Shown in pieces: positions 59,455-64,000 of a DNA stretch of 64,000 nucleotides. The position numbers and the translations under genes are program-made. This stretch comes from Puniceicoccaceae bacterium (lineage in GTDB: Bacteria > Verrucomicrobiota > Verrucomicrobiia > Opitutales > JAFGAQ01). Under the pieces are notes generated by a model. It made no database searches and was not told the DNA's origin. It saw nothing but the letters and a program-made list of their open reading frames with translations. The stretch spans positions 1-64,000 of the forward strand of contig JBEGIR010000085.1 of NCBI GenBank assembly GCA_040224245.1, in the 5' to 3' direction. The first letter of the stretch is position 1. The number at the start of each line of letters is the position of its first letter.

Positions 59455-59613
59455 GATGCTCAGCATGAATACTGAACAAACGTTTATCAATCTAAAAATA
59501 CCGGGCCGATTGAAAATGGTCTCAGTACCGCGCTCTACAGTATGTGCAACTTGCAGGAGCTTCTTCTCCGCCTTTCTCCTTGATCCGCCTTGGGCGTGCA
59601 TTACGATGCGCCC

Positions 59614-61623
59614 ATGAAGACCACGACCCCACCCCTTCAACGTCTCACATTGGCCGGAATCAGCCTGATCGCCTTTGCACTCCCGGCCTTACAAGCCGAC
59701 CCAGTGCAACTGGAGGTCCGCTCACCCAACGAACTGCTGCACGTCACGCTCACCCTCGACACCGAACTCCAGTGGTCGGTGCGCCATGGCGATACTGTGG
59801 TGCTGCAGCCCAGCGTGATGGCCATGACCCTTTCAACCGGGGAGATCCTCGGCTACCAGCCCGCGCTCAAGCATCACGAGATGCGCACCATTGATGAACG
59901 CTTTAAGACACCTTTCTATCGCAAGGCAGAAGTTCACGATCATTGCCATGAACTGACCGTGCATGTTGAAGGGGACTACGGCATCCAAATTCGCGTCTAC
60001 GATGACGCCGTTGCCTACCGTTTCGTCACCACCCGCGCGGAAGTCCTGCAGATTCGCGATGAAACCGTTCAGTTCCGATTCGACAAGGACTATCCGGTGC
60101 GCATTCCCTACGCCAATGACTACCGGGACGGCACACCCTTCGTCTCCTCCTTCGAAGCCTACTATGACGAACAGGCGCTCTCCGAATTTCACACCAATGC
60201 TTATGCCCTGCTTCCCATGATGGTGGAACTCGATCATGGCAAAAAAGCTGTGTTGCTCGAGGCGAATCTCGAGGACTACCCAGGACTCTACCTGCAACCC
60301 GGAAACGCCAACCACTGCCTCCAAGGGGCGTTTGCCCGTATTCCCGAAGCTGTGCGTTTTGGCGGATACCAGACCATGAACCTCATTCCGACCCAACGCA
60401 GCGAGTACATCGCGGAAACCCAGGGTGCACGCGAGTTTCCCTGGCGCGTTATCGCCATCAGCACAGACGACTCGGAATTGCTCAACAACGACATCGCACA
60501 AAAACTCGCCGCACCCAGCCGGGTGAGTGACACCTCTTGGATTGTTCCCGGTCAATCCACCTGGGACTGGTGGAACGACTGGACCCTGCGCGATGTGGAC
60601 TTCGAGGCGGGCCAAAATACAGCCACCTACCTGCATCACATTGACTTTGCCGCTGAGTTTGGAGTGCGTTACATCACCATCGACTGGGGGTGGACCGACA
60701 TCAACGATCTTCATCAGCGCAATGCCGAGGTGGATCTGCAAACGATTGTGGACTATGGGGCCAGCAAAGGGGTCGGCGTCATCGTCTGGGCATCCTGGCG
60801 AGCCGTTCTCGACGCGATGGACACCATTTTTGAGGATCTGCAGCAGATTGGAGTAAAGGGCATGAAGATCGACTTCATCGACCGCGATGATCAGGTTGCA
60901 GTGGCCTCAGTCTATGCCATCGCCGAGCGCGCAGCCGAACACCAGCTCCTCGTCAACTATCACGGCATGTACAAACCATCCGGACTCCAGCGCACCTACC
61001 CAAACGTCATCAACTACGAAGGCGTAAAAGGGCTTGAAAACGAAAAATGGGCCGACGCCGATGCGCCACGTAATGCAGTGACCATTCCTTTCCTGCGCAT
61101 GCTTTCGGGTCCGATGGACTACACTCCCGGTGCCATGCACAACGTCGTGCAGTCGCGCTTCAGCCCGATCAATGATGCTCCCATGAGCAAGGGTACACGC
61201 GCGCACCAGGCCGCGATGTATGTGCTCTACGATGCACCGCTGCAAATGCTGGCCGACAGCCCCTCCCGTTACCGGGCAGAACCAGAGTTCACCCGCTTGA
61301 TCACGCAGCTGCCCACGACCTACGACCAATCCATTGCACTGCACGGTCAGGTCGGCGAATACCTCGCAATGGCAAAACAGAAAGACGGTGTCTGGTATGT
61401 GGCTTCCATGACCAACTGGACGGCTCGGGATCTAAAAATCGATCTCTCCTTCCTCGGTGAAGGCAGTTGGCAGGCAACCGTGCTTGAGGATGGTGTCAAT
61501 GCCCACAAGGAGGCCACCGATCACCGCATCGTGCAAACGGAGGTGGACAACTCCCAATCCCTCACCGCCAGCATGGCAGGAGGCGGCGGTTGGGTGGCGA
61601 TTCTGACGCCTCATCACCCCTGA
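59614..61623 (+). CDS. GH97 family glycoside hydrolase, exported
   Basis: 669 residues from ATG 59614, with a signal peptide (LTLAGISLIAFALPALQADP). The N-terminal beta-sandwich (VQLEVRSPNELLHVTLTLDT), the TIM barrel (FAAEFGVRYITIDWGWTDIN) and the C-terminal beta domain are in GH97 order. KGMKIDFIDRDDQ carries an Asp at the place of the nucleophile in retaining GH97 alpha-galactosidases, so that group is more likely than the inverting SusB group. The call to alpha-galactosidase is inference. Confidence 0.92.
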   Translation: MKTTTPPLQRLTLAGISLIAFALPALQADPVQLEVRSPNELLHVTLTLDTELQWSVRHGDTVVLQPSVMAMTLSTGEILGYQPALKHHEMRTIDERFKTPFYRKAEVHDHCHELTVHVEGDYGIQIRVYDDAVAYRFVTTRAEVLQIRDETVQFRFDKDYPVRIPYANDYRDGTPFVSSFEAYYDEQALSEFHTNAYALLPMMVELDHGKKAVLLEANLEDYPGLYLQPGNANHCLQGAFARIPEAVRFGGYQTMNLIPTQRSEYIAETQGAREFPWRVIAISTDDSELLNNDIAQKLAAPSRVSDTSWIVPGQSTWDWWNDWTLRDVDFEAGQNTATYLHHIDFAAEFGVRYITIDWGWTDINDLHQRNAEVDLQTIVDYGASKGVGVIVWASWRAVLDAMDTIFEDLQQIGVKGMKIDFIDRDDQVAVASVYAIAERAAEHQLLVNYHGMYKPSGLQRTYPNVINYEGVKGLENEKWADADAPRNAVTIPFLRMLSGPMDYTPGAMHNVVQSRFSPINDAPMSKGTRAHQAAMYVLYDAPLQMLADSPSRYRAEPEFTRLITQLPTTYDQSIALHGQVGEYLAMAKQKDGVWYVASMTNWTARDLKIDLSFLGEGSWQATVLEDGVNAHKEATDHRIVQTEVDNSQSLTASMAGGGGWVAILTPHHP

Positions 61624-61638
61624 ACCCATTCTGCCCCT

Positions 61639-61914
61639 TCACGTCCCGGAAGTGCCACTGGAATCGATACTGAGCAGTGCGTCCAGATGCCGCTGGTATT
61701 TTGCGCGAACCTCAACGGACTGGGTCTGAGAAATGGCGTATTCCAACTCCTTCTGTCCTTCACGGATTGAGCCAGATTCGATCAGGCAACGCGCTTTCAG
61801 GAAATGGAACAGATGATAATCGGGCAGCAGTTGGATCGCACGATGCAAATGCCGCCGCGACTGACTCCACTGCCCCGCATCAAAAAGCAGTTCTGCAATG
61901 CAATTGCACCTCAT
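61639..61914 (-). CDS. Small TPR-like protein
   Basis: 91 residues from ATG 61914; an ATG at 61989 would run across the pnuC start. Two helix-turn-helix TPR-like units are visible: AELLFDAGQWSQSRRHLHRA then IQLLPDYHLFHFLKARCLIE and SGSIREGQKELEYAISQ. Probably a scaffold or adaptor. It is divergent from pnuC (45 bp) and convergent with GH97. Confidence 0.55.
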   Translation of the reverse strand: MRCNCIAELLFDAGQWSQSRRHLHRAIQLLPDYHLFHFLKARCLIESGSIREGQKELEYAISQTQSVEVRAKYQRHLDALLSIDSSGTSGT

Positions 61915-61959
61915 TTGAACATGGACATTTTTCCACCGATGCCGTTTTGAATAAACCCC

Positions 61960-62562
61960 ATGGACGCAATTCTCTCGCAAATGCAGCAAACCTCGTGGCT
62001 GGAGTGGTTGGGCACTCTGACCGGATTGGCTGCAGTGGTGCTCAGTATCCGCGAACGCGTACTGGCATGGCCACTTTTTGTCAGCTGTTATGCGCTCTAC
62101 GTGGTGCTCAGTTGGCAGGCCTCGCTGCCAGCGGCAATGGCATTGAACGCTCTGTTCATCCCGATCTCACTATACGGCTGGTGGAGCTGGCAGCGCGGGC
62201 GTCAGCAATCCGCATGCGGGCAGGAAGCATTGTCCATTTCCCGCATGCCCGGGAAAATCCGAAACCTGGCAGTGATCAGCATTGCAGGTGCAACCCTCCT
62301 GCTCGGGTGGGTCAACCAACGCTGGATCGGGGGGGCTCTGCCCTATCTCGATGCCTTCGCCACCATCAGTTCGCTGGCGGCCCAGTGGATGCTCAGTCGC
62401 AAGTGGGTGGAAAACTGGATCGCGTGGATCCTCGCCGATCTCGCCTTTGCCCTGCTGTGGGGACTGCAGGGTTACGCGGTGACCGTCATCATGTTTGCAG
62501 TCTTTACCCTACTTGCCATCTGCGGGTGGTGCAGCTGGTACCGAACCCAGGCAAAGCCATGA
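61960..62562 (+). CDS. pnuC: PnuC-like nicotinamide riboside transporter
   Basis: 200 residues with seven predicted membrane helices. GTLTGLAAVVLSIRERVLAW, WPLFVSCYALYVVLSWQ, LYGWWSWQRG and the C-terminal MLSRKWVENWIAWILADLAF match the PnuC family (W-x-x-W-x repeats). It carries nicotinamide riboside by facilitated diffusion. Its stop overlaps the kinase start (ATGA), so uptake is coupled to phosphorylation. Confidence 0.93.
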   Translation: MDAILSQMQQTSWLEWLGTLTGLAAVVLSIRERVLAWPLFVSCYALYVVLSWQASLPAAMALNALFIPISLYGWWSWQRGRQQSACGQEALSISRMPGKIRNLAVISIAGATLLLGWVNQRWIGGALPYLDAFATISSLAAQWMLSRKWVENWIAWILADLAFALLWGLQGYAVTVIMFAVFTLLAICGWCSWYRTQAKP

Positions 62563-63086
62563 GTTCAACCGACCCCCAACGCATTGTCATTATCGGAGCC
62601 GAATGCACCGGCAAAACCACACTGACCCGCGCCATTGCCGGGCAGCTTGCAGAACCGTGGTCCCACGAATATGTGCGCGAGTATGTCGATACCGTGAAGC
62701 GTGCGCTTCGCGCCGATGATCTCGACGCAATCGCCAGAGGGCAGCTGAAATGCGAAGATACCGCAGCAGCCAGTGCCTACCTGTACGTGCTTCACGACAC
62801 CAACCTGCTCTCGTCCATTCTCTATGCAGAACACTACTTTGACACCCATATTCCCTGGGTCGACGAGGTGTTTGCACGACGCCGCTACCACCACTACTTC
62901 CTTTGCGAGCCGGATTTCCCCTGGCTGGCCGACCCTGGTCAGCGTGAGAGTCCTGAAGAACGCGCGCGGCTGCAAGGATGCTTCGAATCGATCCTGCATC
63001 GATATGACATCCCCTTCGTTCGCCTCAGTGGTTCGCTCGAAGAGCGCAGCGTCCGGGTAATGCAGTCGCTTCAACCGAAGTCCTGA
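62559..63086 (+). CDS. NadR-like nicotinamide riboside kinase (ATPase domain)
   Basis: 175 residues. Walker A is IGAECTGKTTLTRAIA (residues 12-27) and EYVREYVDTVKRALRADDL is the NadR kinase lid-region line; YHHYFLCEPDFPWLADPGQR carries the substrate-binding D-x-P-W-x-x-D. Only the kinase domain is present; the NMN-adenylyltransferase and HTH parts of enterobacterial NadR are missing. It probably phosphorylates nicotinamide riboside to NMN, trapping the PnuC cargo. Confidence 0.88.
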   Translation: MSSTDPQRIVIIGAECTGKTTLTRAIAGQLAEPWSHEYVREYVDTVKRALRADDLDAIARGQLKCEDTAAASAYLYVLHDTNLLSSILYAEHYFDTHIPWVDEVFARRRYHHYFLCEPDFPWLADPGQRESPEERARLQGCFESILHRYDIPFVRLSGSLEERSVRVMQSLQPKS

Positions 63087-63156
63087 ATTGATATTCTATA
63101 GTAAGACCCAAATCAGCATAGCCGAGAACTCTGCGAATTTGATACTACTGCTCTGT

Positions 63157-63182
63157 CTGAGTCTGCCACACCCCAGACTCAG
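63157..63182. repeat. Perfect 9-bp inverted repeat
   Basis: CTGAGTCTG - CCACACCC - CAGACTCAG. No T-run on either side, so it is more likely an operator or mRNA hairpin than a terminator. It is 123 bp before the GH94 start and 71 bp after the kinase stop. Confidence 0.6.
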
Positions 63183-63304
63183 CACCCAACGACCATTGAC
63201 GCGCCATTTTATGGCAAGCCACACCTGCTCCCCATCGGAAATTTTCACAGCGTGAAAGCCCCATTGAGCACACATTTCAAAAAACACCAACCCTACGACA
63301 CGAC

Positions 63305-64000
63305 ATGCAATTCGGACACTTTGATGATGCCAACCGGGAATATGTAATTGATCGCCCGGACACCCCTCGTTCCTGGACCAACTATCTCGGTTCCACCGAA
63401 TACGGAGCGATCATCTCCAACAATGCCGGTGGCTACAGTTTTTTCCGCAGTGCAGCCGATGGCCGCTTCACGCGCATGCGCTTCAACAGCGTGCCGATGG
63501 ATCAGCCCGGCCGTTACTTCTACCTGCGCGATGCGGATAGTGGCGATTTCTGGTCGAGTTCCTGGCAACCCGTCGGCAAGCCGCTCGATACCTACCAATC
63601 GACTTGTCGCCATGGCACCGCTTACACCACCATCGATTCCAACTACAGCGATATCCGCACCGAATCCCTCTACTTTGTTCCCCTCGGTCAAGCCTTTGAA
63701 TACTGGAAGCTCAAGGTGACCAACACAGGTAATCGCCCGCGCAGGCTGTCCGTGTTCACCTATGTCGAATTCGCCAATTTCTGGAACCACGATCAGGATC
63801 TCGTCAACCTGCAATACAGTCAGTACATCGGCAAGGCGGTCTTCAAGGACGGCCTCGTTCAGATGGCGGTCAATGACAATCTCGAGCGCGACTGGCGCGA
63901 CGCGGTGGGTGAAAACAACGCACAGCTCAGCTGGATGACCCTGTTGGGTTCTCCTGTTTCCGGATACGATCTCAGTCGCGAAACCTTCATCGGACCCTAC
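63305..64000 (+). CDS. GH94 cellobiose/chitobiose phosphorylase-like protein, 3' end missing
   Basis: 232 codons are visible from ATG 63305 and the frame runs off the end. The start MQFGHFDDANREYVIDRPDT, NYLGSTEYGAIISNNAGGYS then FFRSAADGRFTRMRFNSVPM and GRYFYLRDADSGDFWSSSWQ are the GH94 N-terminal beta-sandwich; cellobiose phosphorylases start almost the same way. The complete family length is about 800 residues. It uses inorganic phosphate to split a beta-linked disaccharide in the cytoplasm; cellobiose is likely but not certain. Confidence 0.92.
   Translation, partial: MQFGHFDDANREYVIDRPDTPRSWTNYLGSTEYGAIISNNAGGYSFFRSAADGRFTRMRFNSVPMDQPGRYFYLRDADSGDFWSSSWQPVGKPLDTYQSTCRHGTAYTTIDSNYSDIRTESLYFVPLGQAFEYWKLKVTNTGNRPRRLSVFTYVEFANFWNHDQDLVNLQYSQYIGKAVFKDGLVQMAVNDNLERDWRDAVGENNAQLSWMTLLGSPVSGYDLSRETFIGPY

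Noticed and set aside
59473-59490. LacI-type operator around AAACGTTT before the GH97 gene
   Set aside because: Short AT-rich dyad with a single copy; no LacI-family gene in the window and no match at the other sugar genes.
63096-63290. 64-codon minus-strand frame between the kinase and GH94 genes
   Set aside because: No domain or clear ribosome-binding site; it crosses the 9-bp inverted repeat.

Overview
The window looks like chromosomal DNA of a free-living, probably marine, member of the Verrucomicrobiota (Opitutales-like). This is an inference from gene content: many secreted glycoside hydrolases including two fucosidase families, Tat-exported Gfo/Idh/MocA oxidoreductases, a hybrid two-component sensor with a beta-propeller input, a SPINDLY-type TPR glycosyltransferase, and intergenic spaces full of short dispersed palindromes. 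No rRNA, tRNA, CRISPR array, prophage or transposase gene was found.

Region 1 (1-14.3 kb) is a carbohydrate-utilisation cluster: a GH95 alpha-L-fucosidase cut by the window start, a GH2 enzyme with an F5/8C-like module, a hybrid sensor kinase, a LacZ-type GH2 enzyme and a BNR-propeller protein. Region 2 (14.4-28.5 kb) is mostly housekeeping: a Ski2-like helicase, a PAP phosphatase, a PolB-like exonuclease, a SufT-like protein, a TPR O-GlcNAc-transferase-like protein, riboflavin synthase, a bifunctional nuclease, shikimate kinase, two methyltransferases, a VOC/DUF2200 pair and a transglutaminase-like lipoprotein. Region 3 (28.6-49.3 kb) mixes a sugar isomerase, a class C beta-lactamase-like hydrolase, an SDR, a lipase-like lipoprotein, a fatty-acid desaturase, cytochrome bd oxidase (cydAB), a GH5, two Tat-exported Gfo/Idh proteins, a PhoD phosphatase, cardiolipin synthase, an RLAN/ATP-grasp ligase coupled to a GNAT acetyltransferase, and panC.

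Region 4 (49.3-54.6 kb) is accessory in character. At least five copies of a modular non-coding repeat, all in one orientation, alternate with an Ada repair protein, a BrnT/CopG-like toxin-antitoxin pair, a coiled-coil exported protein and the remains of a second toxin-antitoxin pair. It ends in a chain of hairpins with an intrinsic terminator. Region 5 (54.6-64 kb) has a TetR-controlled redoxin/epimerase operon, then further sugar genes (GH29 fucosidase, GH97, the start of a GH94 phosphorylase) and an NR-salvage pair (pnuC plus an NadR-like kinase). A relic of a TonB-dependent receptor C-terminus lies between the fucosidase and GH97 genes.

The sugar genes together suggest uptake and depolymerisation of fucose- and galactose-containing polysaccharide, with sensing by the hybrid kinase. 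The most unusual non-coding content is (i) a dispersed 20-bp palindrome with 8-bp arms, often followed by CTAC, whose tail appears to have been amplified into tandem arrays at two sites, and (ii) the repeat mosaic around the toxin-antitoxin genes.
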